A stretch of DNA of 64,000 nt. Source: Lutibacter sp. (GTDB lineage: Bacteria; Bacteroidota; Bacteroidia; Flavobacteriales; Flavobacteriaceae). Location: NCBI GenBank assembly GCA_027449025.1, contig DAIDMK010000007.1:1-64000 (forward strand), given 5' to 3'. The position numbers and the translations under genes were made by a program. This document shows, in pieces, positions 1 through 9,513 of the stretch (the stretch's first letter is position 1; each line of letters opens with the position of its first letter). Below the pieces are notes generated by a model that worked only from the letters and a program-made list of their open reading frames with translations, searched no databases and was not told where the DNA came from.

Positions 1-164
1 TTTTGATACATAGCAGAATGATTAATGGCGAACAGCATCTGTTACCGCTAAAAAATAAAGTTTTAACAGATGAAACGAGCCATAACAAATTTTGATACAT
101 AGCAGAATGATTAATGGCGAACAGCATCTGTTACCGCTAAAAAATAAAGTTTTAACAGATGAAA
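1..164 (+). repeat. Two tandem copies of the dispersed leader repeat (copies A and B)
   Basis: Two near-identical units with an 89-bp period; the ATGAAACG junctions lie at 70 and 159, and the first unit is cut by the window edge. Each unit holds GCGAACAGCATCTGTTACCG, where AACAG and CTGTT flank a CAT loop, and ends TTTTAACAGATGAAACG. The CATCTGTTA segment is a perfect 9-base complement of the terminal TAACAGATG. Related units occur at 15470, 28390, 47586 and 55409. Unlike those, the final ATG here is not the start of a long gene: the receptor gene begins 85 bases further on. The function is unknown; leader or attenuator activity is inference. Confidence 0.85.
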
Positions 165-246
165 CGCCTACAACAACACAATCTAACAGAAAAAGAAAGA
201 TGCTGGGCGTTCCATTTAACAAATAAAAATCAATAAAAAATAACAA

Positions 247-2049
247 ATGAAATTACGTTACTCCTTATTGATGGCGCTGTTAATTTTAAGCACTCCCACA
301 ATTGCACAAAAAGACACCATCAAATTAAAGGAAGTAGAAGTGTCCTCAAGCAGAATATCCTTACCTTTTTCTAAAAACTCACGTACCATATCTATTTTAA
401 CCCAAGATGACATCACTAAATTGGCGGTGACAAACTTAGCCGATTTGCTGCAAAATGTTGCTGGTGTTGACATTAGAAAAAGGGGTGTTGAGGGCATGCA
501 ATCGGATTTATATATCCGTGGCGGAAATTTTGACCAAACCTTGTTGTTGATTGATGGCGTTAAAATGGACGACGCGCAAACGGGACATCATACCATGAAT
601 GGTATTTTATCATTACAAAACATTGAAAGAATTGAAATTATTAAAGGGCCTGCGGCACGTATTTATGGTCAAAATGCTTTTACCGGTGCCATAAATATTG
701 TTACAAAGTCGGTAACCGAAAATAAGGCAATCGTAAATTTAAATTATGGTTCTTATCAAAATAAAAAAGGGGAAGTATCTTTGACTCAGAGATTTAATCA
801 AGGTGATGTTTTGGCTTCTCTGAGTTATCAACAATCTGATGGTTATCGTTTTAATACCGATTTTAAAAATAGTGCTGCATTTTTAAAGTCCAATTTCAAA
901 AATTATAGTTTAATCACTTCTTATAACGAACGCAAATTTGGTGCGAACGGATTTTATGCAAGTCCGGCTTATAAAGACCAATATGAAGAAACCCAAACAA
1001 GTTTGGTGGCACTTTCTTCCAATTATGCTGAAAGAAATGTGATATTTAAACCAAAAATTTATTGGAGAAGAAATCAGGATATGTACTTGTTTGTTAGGGA
1101 AAATCCATCCTATTACAGAAATTTACACATTTCAAATAAAATTGGCGCAGAAACGAATGCTGTTTTTAATTCAAGCGTAGGAAAAACTGGCGTTGGTATT
1201 GATGTATCAAGAATATTTTTGGTGAGTAACAATTTAGGAGATCATCAAAGAACTTCTATAACGGGTTTTATAGAACACCGGTTTGAACTTTTAGATGAAA
1301 AGTTGGATATTACACCAGGTGTTGCCATAGGTGCTTATTCAGATTTTGATACCAAAGCATTTCCTGGATTGGATGCGGGTTACCGCATTTCGGAAAAAGT
1401 AAAGGTGTACGGAAATATGGGCTATACTTATCGCGTCCCAACATTTACCGATTTGTATTATATAGGTCCAACAACCAAAGGAAATGCCGATTTGGAAGCG
1501 GAATCAGCTTTGGCAGAAGAGTTGGGATTCAAATATACAGCTGCCAATTTTCAAATGGATTTGGCTTTGTTTAGTCGAAAATCGGATAATTTAATTGACT
1601 GGACCAAAGACAATGAAGCAGATAAATGGGAAGCTAGAAACTTTAGTGAAGTGTTAGCCCAAGGTTTGGAAACAAGCATAGATTACCAGTTTAAATGGAG
1701 CAATTACCAGCAAAAATTCAATTTGGGTTACAGTTTTATTGATGACGATATAAAAGACAACAATGTTCAATTTACGCAATATTCCATCAATAGCATCAAA
1801 CATCAACTTAATTTAGGTATTTCAACAAAATTCTGCCCAATTTTTAGCCAGCATTTTTCATATCGATATGTTGAAAGAACTAACGGACAACATTATAATG
1901 TTGTGGATGCCAAAATAGGGGCGATACTCAAAAATAATATGGAGATTTTTATAGTAGCCAACAATATTTTTAATGCAGAATATACTGAAACCAATTTGGT
2001 ACCTATGCCAAAAGGAAATATGATGGCGGGATTCACCTACAAGTTATAA
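247..2049 (+). CDS. TonB-dependent receptor, BtuB/CirA-like
   Basis: A 600-residue outer-membrane receptor expected to import a scarce ligand using TonB energy. The first ~20 residues form a signal peptide ending near TIAQ. A plug domain follows at about 45-155, with typical plug features (LLQNVAGVDIRKRG, YIRGG, LLLIDGVKMDD, ERIEIIKGPAARIYG, GAINIVTK). The rest is a beta-barrel ending GNMMAGFTYKL, a normal outer-membrane C-terminus. There is no CarboxypepD_reg extension, unlike the island receptors, so it is a short BtuB-like type. The ATG at 247 directly precedes a good signal sequence. The two leader-repeat units lie just upstream. The substrate cannot be read from the sequence, and I saw no cobalamin riboswitch. 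Confidence 0.9.
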   Translation: MKLRYSLLMALLILSTPTIAQKDTIKLKEVEVSSSRISLPFSKNSRTISILTQDDITKLAVTNLADLLQNVAGVDIRKRGVEGMQSDLYIRGGNFDQTLLLIDGVKMDDAQTGHHTMNGILSLQNIERIEIIKGPAARIYGQNAFTGAINIVTKSVTENKAIVNLNYGSYQNKKGEVSLTQRFNQGDVLASLSYQQSDGYRFNTDFKNSAAFLKSNFKNYSLITSYNERKFGANGFYASPAYKDQYEETQTSLVALSSNYAERNVIFKPKIYWRRNQDMYLFVRENPSYYRNLHISNKIGAETNAVFNSSVGKTGVGIDVSRIFLVSNNLGDHQRTSITGFIEHRFELLDEKLDITPGVAIGAYSDFDTKAFPGLDAGYRISEKVKVYGNMGYTYRVPTFTDLYYIGPTTKGNADLEAESALAEELGFKYTAANFQMDLALFSRKSDNLIDWTKDNEADKWEARNFSEVLAQGLETSIDYQFKWSNYQQKFNLGYSFIDDDIKDNNVQFTQYSINSIKHQLNLGISTKFCPIFSQHFSYRYVERTNGQHYNVVDAKIGAILKNNMEIFIVANNIFNAEYTETNLVPMPKGNMMAGFTYKL

Positions 2050-2324
2050 CACCTACCTAACCGCCTAAAATACGGAGCGTTAAGACATTGTATAATATGC
2101 ATTTTTTTATCGATTGGGTCAGCTGGCGCGATTATTTAAAAAGATAAAAGGTTGGTAAGAAATTAGAGAATAGGGTAAAAAAGCACCAGACTTCCGTATT
2201 TTAAATCAAGAATCTACAGCATAGGAATATTTAGCATTCCAATAAATTTAAAATCTTCAAGTCCGCCCTAACCGCTTATCTATTAGAATTAGTATAAGTG
2301 TATTTTGTGTTTTTAGCAAACGCC
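2050..2324. other. Gene-free spacer
   Basis: AT-rich DNA downstream of the receptor with no open frame, repeat or clear hairpin that I can support. It runs into the transposase fossil that starts at 2325. Confidence 0.5.
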
Positions 2325-2562
2325 TTATCCTGTTTTTAACGTTGCAATACGCGAAAGATATTTGTTTATGATTTTGGATAATTCCTGGTGTTTTTTAGCA
2401 ACCTTGTTTTTATTTGTTTAGCATTTGGCGGTGTATAAGTTATGTTGTACATATTTTGGGTTTGGTCAGATGCTTTTTTGATTGAGGCTGTTTTATTACC
2501 CTTTCCAATTCTTTATAGACACAATATGCCATAAAAGAAATAATGACGCGAAAAGACTCCAG
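2325..2562 (-). pseudogene. Fossil of a transposase C-terminus (IS1634/IS4-like)
   Basis: On the minus strand, successive frames read SFRVIISFMAYCVYKELERV, then NMYNITYTPPNAKQIKTRLL, then ELSKIINKY, with frameshifts between them. From memory of the family this resembles the C-terminal end of Bacteroidota IS1634-type DDE transposases, which have a (F/A)xAYxxYKELER helix followed by an ITYTLP strand. No catalytic core, inverted repeats or intact frame remain, so it is a relic. The assignment comes from pattern recall, not a search; another degraded gene of unknown family is possible. Confidence 0.5.
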
Positions 2563-2630
2563 ATTTAAAACCTGAACTAATTTTAAGAAAGTCAATTAAT
2601 GATTAACTTAATGATGTGGTTCTTCGTGGG

Positions 2631-5351
2631 TTAGTACAAACGTTTATCTGGAACCTTCCTCTTATCATATTTAAGATCGCTAAGCATCGATGATTTTATA
2701 CCGATAAAAAAGTAATAGGTTTGTCTATCCCCAAAAGGAACCCAGTCAAAATTAAGTTTCCAACTATCTAAATCGCGTGAAAACCTTAATTGCGTATTAG
2801 TAAATCCTTGACCTTTCATGTCATATCCCGATGAAAAACCAACACCCCATTTAGGTGTCAATTCTATATCTCCCGAAAACATAAGCGAATTGGAAGAAAT
2901 TTCCTGCTCTCTGTTGTTATTGGTATAATTTAAAGAATACACTAATTTTAAAGTCCAAGGCATTTTAGATTGATAAAGTGCGGTTTCTATAACCTTATCT
3001 TTATCAGATTCGTTATTGTCTATTTGACTATTTGTAACTTTTAGATCTTCTCCAAAAATGCCGTCAGAGTTATTATCATGAGCCTTTTTTTCTTCAGAAG
3101 TTTCCTCACTTTTATTACCTTTGCTCGAAAGGGAATAATCCATAGATACTCCTGCGCTTGTAAGTCGGAATAAACTTCCACCGTTATTGATGTTAAAAGT
3201 ATTATATTTATTGCCGTTTGCGTCTATTGCATAAGGATCTAAGGTTCCCCTTGCATTTAGGCTTAGTTTGTCTTTAAAAAACTTGGTCCCCGCATTTACG
3301 CTAACAGGACTCCATTTTAATGAATCGGCAGCCATATTATAACTGGTGCTAAAATCTAAATTATTCAATAAAATAATTTTTCTAGCTTCTGTTTCAGTTG
3401 AATCTTTCTTTCTTAGTTTTGCTTCTATATTGTTATTTAAGGCAAAATTTAAACTATTTGAAATTCCGGTGCTAGGACTTCCATAAATACCGTTGGCAAA
3501 AGGAGAGTATTCCAGAATGTCATTTGGATCTGCGCTCTTTTGAACTTCTTCATTGTAATAGCTAAAATCGGGTTTGTAACTATAGGAAATACTAGGTCTA
3601 ACAACGTGACGTATAGTTTCAATATTGCCTCTTTTAAATTTGAACATACCATAAAAAGTAGTTGCCAATGATAGCGATCCGGAATATTCCCTGAATGTAT
3701 TAAAACCAGATACGGTATCCGTTACAATTTTATTGTTTTCGGCAACATAAGTTTTGTTAAGTTGTTCAAAATACCAAACTTCTTTATAACTCACATTAGG
3801 CGAAAGTGTAAAATATTTTAATGCTTTCATGTTTGTGCTTAAGGAAATGTTTTGTTGAATACCTGATTTGGCCTCGTCAAACATTTCCTTTTTGAAGAAA
3901 AATTCATCAGTGGTATTAATTCTATTGTCTCCTTTTAGTGAGTAACTCAACCCTGTTTTTTGAATGGCATTTTTTTTAGCGCCACCTTTCCCAGTAAATG
4001 GATAAATTCTATCCATATTAACCTGTAAAGAAGGGAGAGTCATTGTTATTTCTTCCGTATTCGTATTTTGGGAATGGGTTACGGATAGCGACATATTTAA
4101 AGGTGTTCCCACAAATTTTTTATAATAGGAAATTGATGAACTCAAAGTATTATTTAAAAATGAATTTGTATTGTATTCATTTATCGATTCTTTATAATAT
4201 TTGCTGCTTCCCGCATTTACAGAAGCTGAAAACGTTGAATTTGGGCTTGCCTTGGCATCTTGACTATGATTCCATCGAATATTATAACTGGTTGTTTTTG
4301 AATAATCGTCAAGACCTTTAAGGCTGTTTATTAAGTTTTCATATTTAAAATTAAAGTTTCCAGAAAATCTATAGCGTTTAGCATAACCTGATTCTGCCCT
4401 CATTCCCCAACTTCCATTGGTGTAAATATCACCCAATAAAGCCAAATCAAAATTGTCGCTTACCACAAAATAATAGCCTCCATTTTGTAAAAAATAACCT
4501 TGATTGTTATTTTCACCCCAAGCTGGCATTAAAACGCCAGAAGTTCTTCCCTTGGTTAAAGGCACATAAGCAAAAGGCATAACAAGTGGTGTTGGAACAT
4601 CTGCAATAACCAATTGACTTCTACCGGCTACCATTTTTTTGTCTTTGATAAATTTAGCTTTTTTGATATCGATATAATAATCCGGATGCTCTTTTTCTGA
4701 AGTAGTTATTTTTATATTTTCTATAAAAATAACGGAATCGTTGTGTTTTTTACTGACTTCCCCTCTAATAATAATGCCTTGTTGCTCGGTTCTCAACCCC
4801 CAAATTTTGGCCTTTTCTGTTTTAATATTATATTTAATGGTGTCTTGGGTAGATTCTTGCGACCCTTGCTTAAAAATGGGGCGCTGGGAGTAGCTTCCAA
4901 TGCTGTCTTTAATTCCCTTGGCGGTAATTATGTTGGTATTGTTGTCTATTTCAATAAAACCTGCAGTTAAGTCAATACCATTGTAATTTACGTGAGCATT
5001 ATCAAATAATAATATTTTTTTATTTTTCATGTCTTGCCGTATCAAACTATCGGCACTATGGATTATAATACTTTCAAGCAATTCTTTTGGTTTGGCAATG
5101 GTATCTTTTGGTTTTATACCTAAAGAATCTTTAGGCTTTACAGCCAAAGTATCTTTTAAGGGAGTTATTAGGGTGTCTTTAAGTTTAACAGGGAAATTTT
5201 CAGAAGATTTCTCTTTAATTTCTTGAGAATATGCTGTGTAATTGACAATGCTAAAAATCACTATCAACAAAAATAAAAAATGGTTATTTTTATGTGGCGT
5301 TTTAATGATGAAATTTTTATAAAAATGTCTTTTAAATTGGGTTGATAGCAT
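2631..5351 (-). CDS. lptD: LPS-assembly protein LptD/OstA-like outer-membrane protein
   Basis: A 906-residue protein. The N-terminus has a hydrophobic segment (FLFLLIVIFSIVNYTAYSQ) that serves as a signal peptide about 25 residues in, so a start further downstream is possible. Residues ~55-95 contain short repeats of the form LKDTLxxKPKDSLGIKPKDT. An OstA/LptA-like beta-jellyroll follows (about 95-260: IIHSADSLIRQDMKNKKILL, DLTAGFIEIDNNTNIITAKG), then a long LptD-type barrel starting near PLVMPFAYVPLTKGRTSGVLMP. The expected role is inserting lipopolysaccharide into the outer leaflet. It is divergent from the amidase gene, with a ~110-bp shared upstream region. Confidence 0.88.
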   Translation of the reverse strand: MLSTQFKRHFYKNFIIKTPHKNNHFLFLLIVIFSIVNYTAYSQEIKEKSSENFPVKLKDTLITPLKDTLAVKPKDSLGIKPKDTIAKPKELLESIIIHSADSLIRQDMKNKKILLFDNAHVNYNGIDLTAGFIEIDNNTNIITAKGIKDSIGSYSQRPIFKQGSQESTQDTIKYNIKTEKAKIWGLRTEQQGIIIRGEVSKKHNDSVIFIENIKITTSEKEHPDYYIDIKKAKFIKDKKMVAGRSQLVIADVPTPLVMPFAYVPLTKGRTSGVLMPAWGENNNQGYFLQNGGYYFVVSDNFDLALLGDIYTNGSWGMRAESGYAKRYRFSGNFNFKYENLINSLKGLDDYSKTTSYNIRWNHSQDAKASPNSTFSASVNAGSSKYYKESINEYNTNSFLNNTLSSSISYYKKFVGTPLNMSLSVTHSQNTNTEEITMTLPSLQVNMDRIYPFTGKGGAKKNAIQKTGLSYSLKGDNRINTTDEFFFKKEMFDEAKSGIQQNISLSTNMKALKYFTLSPNVSYKEVWYFEQLNKTYVAENNKIVTDTVSGFNTFREYSGSLSLATTFYGMFKFKRGNIETIRHVVRPSISYSYKPDFSYYNEEVQKSADPNDILEYSPFANGIYGSPSTGISNSLNFALNNNIEAKLRKKDSTETEARKIILLNNLDFSTSYNMAADSLKWSPVSVNAGTKFFKDKLSLNARGTLDPYAIDANGNKYNTFNINNGGSLFRLTSAGVSMDYSLSSKGNKSEETSEEKKAHDNNSDGIFGEDLKVTNSQIDNNESDKDKVIETALYQSKMPWTLKLVYSLNYTNNNREQEISSNSLMFSGDIELTPKWGVGFSSGYDMKGQGFTNTQLRFSRDLDSWKLNFDWVPFGDRQTYYFFIGIKSSMLSDLKYDKRKVPDKRLY

Positions 5352-5465
5352 AAGTTTTTTTACATTAGCTTCCTAAATAATCAACCACATTATTGATTGG
5401 TTGTAAATGTATGGCTTAATATTTGAAACACAAATAACAGTTGCCAAAAATAACTAAAATTATTG

Positions 5466-6617
5466 ATGAACACACAACTCCCAAATAAAAATATAATGAC
5501 AATGAAAAGTACTTTAATTTTTGTGTTTTTGATTGTGTTCCTATTTAATTTTCAGTCAATTTTTGCTCAAAAAAAGGAATTTATTGTAGTTTTAGATGCT
5601 GGTCATGGCGGAAAGGATCCAGGTAAAGTTGGTCATAATAATGCCAAAGAAAAGGATATTGCCTTAAAAATTGTTTTGCAGGTGGGAGAAATATTGGAAA
5701 GGGAAAAAGGCATTAGGGTTGTTTATACCAGAAAAACCGATGTTTTTGTTGATTTATGGGAGCGTGGAAGGATTGCCAATAAAGCAGATGCGGACTTGTT
5801 TGTTTCCATTCATTGCAATGCTCATAATTCACAAGCTGCCGGAGCTGAAACTTGGGTTTTAGGAATACATGTTAACCGCCAGAATTTTGAAGTTGCAAAG
5901 GCGGAAAACTCCGTTATTTTGCTAGAAGACAATTATGAAGTTAAATATAAGGGATTTAATCCTAATTCACCCGATTCTGTAATTGGCTTAACATTGATGC
6001 AAGAAGAATACTTAGACCAAAGCATTCAATTGGCGAGTATCATTCAGGAAGGATTTACAAACGACCTAAATAGGATTGATCGCGGGGTTAAACAGGCTGG
6101 TTTTGTTGTTTTGCATCAAACATATATGCCAAGTGTTTTAATTGAAACGGGGTTTTTAACAAATGTAGAGGAAGGTGCTTTTTTAAATTCCGATGCTGGC
6201 CAGGATAAATATTCTAAATCAATTTCCTCAGATATTTTAAAATATCTTCAGCAAATTACATTAAATACCGTTGTTGGCAACAATGTTGCAAAAAATGAAA
6301 ATATTTCGGTATCAAAAACAAATACAGCCATCGCCAAAAACACAAACAATATTTTCTCCAAAATTGAATTTAAGGTGCAAATTGCATCTGGAGCCAATAA
6401 AATAGAAACGAAACCCTATAATTTTAATGGGCTAACTGATGTTGAGCGCGTTCGAGTTGACGGTAGCTATAAATATTATTTGGGCAGCACTTCTGATTAT
6501 ACAGAAATAAAAAAAGTACAAGAATTGGCAAAGTCTAAGGGATATACCTCCGCCTTTATTGTGGCATTTGAAAATGGGAAAAAAATTCCGGTTGAGGATG
6601 TTATTAAAAAATCATAA
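5466..6617 (+). CDS. N-acetylmuramoyl-L-alanine amidase with C-terminal SPOR-like domain
   Basis: Zinc amidase (Amidase_3) that cleaves the bond between N-acetylmuramic acid and the peptide stem during cell separation. A signal peptide is followed by the catalytic domain: VVLDAGHGGKDPGKVG, with the zinc His and the EKDIALKIV helix, then SIHCNAHNSQAAGAETWVLG and SVLIETGFLTNVEEG with the catalytic Glu. The last ~80 residues (FKVQIASGANK ... FIVAFENGKKI) look like a SPOR domain that binds denuded glycan. Two starts are plausible: ATG 5466, or ATG 5496/5502, which gives a more usual signal peptide. The MCE protein gene lies 60 bp downstream on the same strand. Confidence 0.9.
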   Translation: MNTQLPNKNIMTMKSTLIFVFLIVFLFNFQSIFAQKKEFIVVLDAGHGGKDPGKVGHNNAKEKDIALKIVLQVGEILEREKGIRVVYTRKTDVFVDLWERGRIANKADADLFVSIHCNAHNSQAAGAETWVLGIHVNRQNFEVAKAENSVILLEDNYEVKYKGFNPNSPDSVIGLTLMQEEYLDQSIQLASIIQEGFTNDLNRIDRGVKQAGFVVLHQTYMPSVLIETGFLTNVEEGAFLNSDAGQDKYSKSISSDILKYLQQITLNTVVGNNVAKNENISVSKTNTAIAKNTNNIFSKIEFKVQIASGANKIETKPYNFNGLTDVERVRVDGSYKYYLGSTSDYTEIKKVQELAKSKGYTSAFIVAFENGKKIPVEDVIKKS

Positions 6618-6677
6618 AATGTTTTTTTAGTACTCACAAAAATAAATAGTAATTTAGCGTCATTAAATTGAATTGAT

Positions 6678-7646
6678 TTGAAAATTAGCAGAGAGTTAAA
6701 AACGGGTATTGTTGCAGTAGCTATAATTGCCTTATTTATTTGGGGATATAATTACCTAAAAGGTCTAAATTTATTTGATGCACCATCAAAAACTTATTTT
6801 ACAGAATTTAGTGATGTGCAGGGGTTAAACACAGCAAGTGTTGTTACGTTAAGCGGTGTTGAAGTTGGAAAAATTATTGCGGTTACTTTTAACAAGGATT
6901 CCAAAAAACGTGGCTGGTTGATTGTGGAATTTAGTGTGGAAACAGATTTAGAATTTTCAAAAAATAGCATTGCCAAAATTTACAGTACCAGCTTAATGGG
7001 CGGAAAATCTTTGGCGCTTGTACCTTCTTATGAAGGAGAAATTGCGAAACCCGGAGATTATTTACCTAGCGAGATAGAAGCTGATGTGATTGCTTCCGCT
7101 TCAGAAAACTTAAAACCACTTTTCGAAAAAGTTCAAAGTGCGGTTGTGAGCGCAGATTCCGTTCTGGTTGGCTTAAATGAATTTATGGACGCTAAAACCA
7201 GAGCCGATTTAAAATCGACTATTGAACAGTTAAACGCTACGATGTTAAATTTTAACACCATTTCTAAATCTATAAATGAAATGGTAGCAACCAATAAAGA
7301 TAAACTAGGAAATACCTTAACCAACACTGAATTAATGAGTAATAATTTGGCAAAACTTTCAGATTCTTTGGCAAATTCGAACTTGGGTACAACCATTAAA
7401 AATTTGGAAACCACAGTGAATAGTTTAAACGGTATTTTAGCAAATGCAGAATCGGGTAAAGGAACTTTGGGTAAATTGTTGAAAGATGAAGAAATGTACA
7501 ATAACCTCACGAGTGCTTCGAAAGAATTGGATGAGCTATTGCGAGAAATGAAATTAAATCCAAAACGTTTTGTACACTTTTCTTTATTCGGTAAAAAGGA
7601 CAAGGGTTACATTGAGCCTGAATCGAAAATTGAGATAGATAAATAA
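6678..7646 (+). CDS. mlaD: MCE/MlaD-family lipid-transport protein
   Basis: A 322-residue membrane-anchored MCE protein, the substrate-binding subunit of Mla-type phospholipid transport. One N-terminal helix (GIVAVAIIALFIWGYNYLKG) is followed by the MCE domain (YFTEFSDVQGLNTASVVTLSGVEVGKI ... SLMGGKSLALVPSYEGE, about 35-125). After that comes a long alpha-helical, probably coiled-coil tail rich in repeated Leu-Asn/Ser-Asn segments. The start is a TTG codon at 6678: the KISRELKTGI N-terminus typical of the family begins exactly there, and no in-frame ATG precedes it. No permease or ATPase gene of an Mla system is in the window. Confidence 0.88.
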   Translation: MKISRELKTGIVAVAIIALFIWGYNYLKGLNLFDAPSKTYFTEFSDVQGLNTASVVTLSGVEVGKIIAVTFNKDSKKRGWLIVEFSVETDLEFSKNSIAKIYSTSLMGGKSLALVPSYEGEIAKPGDYLPSEIEADVIASASENLKPLFEKVQSAVVSADSVLVGLNEFMDAKTRADLKSTIEQLNATMLNFNTISKSINEMVATNKDKLGNTLTNTELMSNNLAKLSDSLANSNLGTTIKNLETTVNSLNGILANAESGKGTLGKLLKDEEMYNNLTSASKELDELLREMKLNPKRFVHFSLFGKKDKGYIEPESKIEIDK

Positions 7647-7706
7647 AAAATTAGTGAACTAGGTACAAAAAGTTAAAATATTGAAAATGTCCATAAACTA
7701 AAATGT

Positions 7707-9005
7707 ATGAATTATATCGATAACATAGCATTTGCAATTCTTTTAATAATCGGAATTGGGTTTTTTGTAAAAAATAGCAAAAAAATTATCAGAAACATAA
7801 AACTTGGCAAAAATATTGACAGATCTGATTTGCCAAAAGAACGTTTTAAAAATATGCTCAAAATTGCTTTTGGGCAATCAAAAATGGTAAAACGACCGAT
7901 TGCAGGAATTTTGCATATTATCGTTTACGCAGGTTTTATCATTATCAATATTGAGGTACTGGAAATTATTATCGACGGACTTTTTGGAACGCATCGTGTT
8001 TTTTCTGTTTTGGGAGGTTTTTATAGTTTTTTGATTGGATCTTTTGAAATATTGGCAATTTTGGTATTGGTATCAGTTATCATATTTTGGATACGCAGAA
8101 TGGTATTGCAAATCCCGCGTTTCTGGAATAAGGAAATGAAAGGATGGCCAAAAAATGATGCCTTGAATATTTTATATTTCGAAATGGTTTTAATGTCGTT
8201 ATTCCTGTTAATGAACGCAACCGACAATCATTTTCAAAATTTAAATATAGGAAATCCAATAAGCCATTACATTGCTATTCTATTTCAGGAATCTAGTTTT
8301 ACTGTTGTAAATATTATTGAAAGAACTGCTTGGTGGTTGCATATTGTTGGTATTTTAATATTCTTAAATTATTTGTACTACTCAAAACACTTGCACATAT
8401 TATTGGCTTTCCCAAATACGTATTTTGCGAATCTAAAACTGAAAGGTCAGTTAAGCAACTTAGAAGCTGTTACCAATGAAGTTAAATTGATGATGGATCC
8501 AAGTGCAGACCCTTATGCGGCGCCTGATGAAAATGCAGCGCCACCTGAAAAATTTGGTGCAAGCGATGTAGCCGATTTAAATTGGGTGCAATTAATGAAT
8601 GCCTATACCTGTACTGAGTGCGGAAGGTGTACTGCTGTCTGTCCGGCCAATATAACTGGAAAAGAATTATCACCTCGTGCCATTATGATGAAAACAAGAG
8701 ATCGATTGGAAGAGGTTGGCGCAAACATTGATAAAAATGGCAAGTTTGTTGATGATGGCAAACAATTATTAAATGATTATATAAGCCCTGAGGAACTTTG
8801 GGCCTGCACAACTTGTAATGCCTGCGTGGAAGCATGCCCGGTAAATATTGATCCGCTTTCTATTATTATCGATTTGCGCCGTTACTTAGTGATGGAACAA
8901 TCAGCTGCACCTCAGCAATTGAACAGTATGATGACAAATATTGAAAATAACGGAGCTCCTTGGCAATACAACCAAATGGACAGACTTAACTGGAAAGATG
9001 AATAA
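7707..9005 (+). CDS. Membrane protein with two 4Fe-4S clusters (GlpC/HdrC-like electron-transfer subunit)
   Basis: A 432-residue protein. The N-terminal ~240 residues hold about five membrane helices resembling the nitrate-reductase gamma / HdrE-type cytochrome region. The C-terminal part carries two ferredoxin motifs: CTECGRCTAVCP from residue 302 and CTTCNACVEACP from residue 367. The likely role is passing electrons between the quinone pool and the CCG-domain partner encoded two genes later (9514-10293). The intervening HAD gene is on the same strand with short gaps, so the three are probably co-transcribed. The exact electron donor is unknown; in flavobacterial genomes this pair is normally annotated only as Fe-S oxidoreductase. 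Confidence 0.85.
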   Translation: MNYIDNIAFAILLIIGIGFFVKNSKKIIRNIKLGKNIDRSDLPKERFKNMLKIAFGQSKMVKRPIAGILHIIVYAGFIIINIEVLEIIIDGLFGTHRVFSVLGGFYSFLIGSFEILAILVLVSVIIFWIRRMVLQIPRFWNKEMKGWPKNDALNILYFEMVLMSLFLLMNATDNHFQNLNIGNPISHYIAILFQESSFTVVNIIERTAWWLHIVGILIFLNYLYYSKHLHILLAFPNTYFANLKLKGQLSNLEAVTNEVKLMMDPSADPYAAPDENAAPPEKFGASDVADLNWVQLMNAYTCTECGRCTAVCPANITGKELSPRAIMMKTRDRLEEVGANIDKNGKFVDDGKQLLNDYISPEELWACTTCNACVEACPVNIDPLSIIIDLRRYLVMEQSAAPQQLNSMMTNIENNGAPWQYNQMDRLNWKDE

Positions 9006-9045
9006 CTAAAACTATTAACCATAAAAATAATAAATAACATTTATA

Positions 9046-9489
9046 ATGGAAAAAGAAGATGTAGAAAAATTGTTACATGAAAAAGTCGAAGCTGGATTGC
9101 ATATAAGTCCAGTATTGCCAAAAGGCGTTAAAAATTATTTAATTGATATAGATGGCACTGTTGGAGAAGATATTCCCAATGAAGAACCAGAACGCATGGC
9201 AACCGCACAAGCTTACCCTGATGCGATTAAAACTTTGAATAAGTGGTATGATGAAGGACATATTATTTTCTTCTTTACGTCAAGAACTGAAGCGCATCGC
9301 GAAATTACAGAAACTTGGCTAAAAAAACATGGGTTCAAATATCACGGAATGTTAATGGGAAAACCAAGAGGCGGTAATTACCACTGGATTGACAATCACT
9401 TGGTGAAAGCAACACGCTATAGAGGTAAATTTACCGACCTAATTAATAAAGAAGTAACAATAGAGGTGTTTGATGATGGTCAGCACTAA
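9046..9489 (+). CDS. Small HAD-superfamily hydrolase
   Basis: A 147-residue soluble protein with the HAD motif I DIDGT (nucleophile Asp34, acid Asp36), motif II TSR (78-80), motif III Lys106 in GKPRGG and motif IV Asp116 in WIDNH. It is compact, with little room for a cap domain. It sits 40 bp after the membrane Fe-S gene and 24 bp before the CCG-domain gene, suggesting an operon role, but the substrate is not evident. Automatic annotation may call such proteins phosphoheptose isomerase; nothing here looks like an SIS isomerase. Confidence 0.8.
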   Translation: MEKEDVEKLLHEKVEAGLHISPVLPKGVKNYLIDIDGTVGEDIPNEEPERMATAQAYPDAIKTLNKWYDEGHIIFFFTSRTEAHREITETWLKKHGFKYHGMLMGKPRGGNYHWIDNHLVKATRYRGKFTDLINKEVTIEVFDDGQH

Positions 9490-9513
9490 TAAAAATATTT
9501 AAAAAATAATCTT

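Noticed and set aside
1..246. Cobalamin riboswitch upstream of the BtuB-like receptor
   Set aside because: The region is almost wholly two copies of the leader repeat; no B12-box-like conserved sequence was seen.
7133..7603. 156-codon open frame on the strand opposite the MCE gene
   Set aside because: A shadow of the coding strand; low-complexity translation and full overlap with a clear gene.
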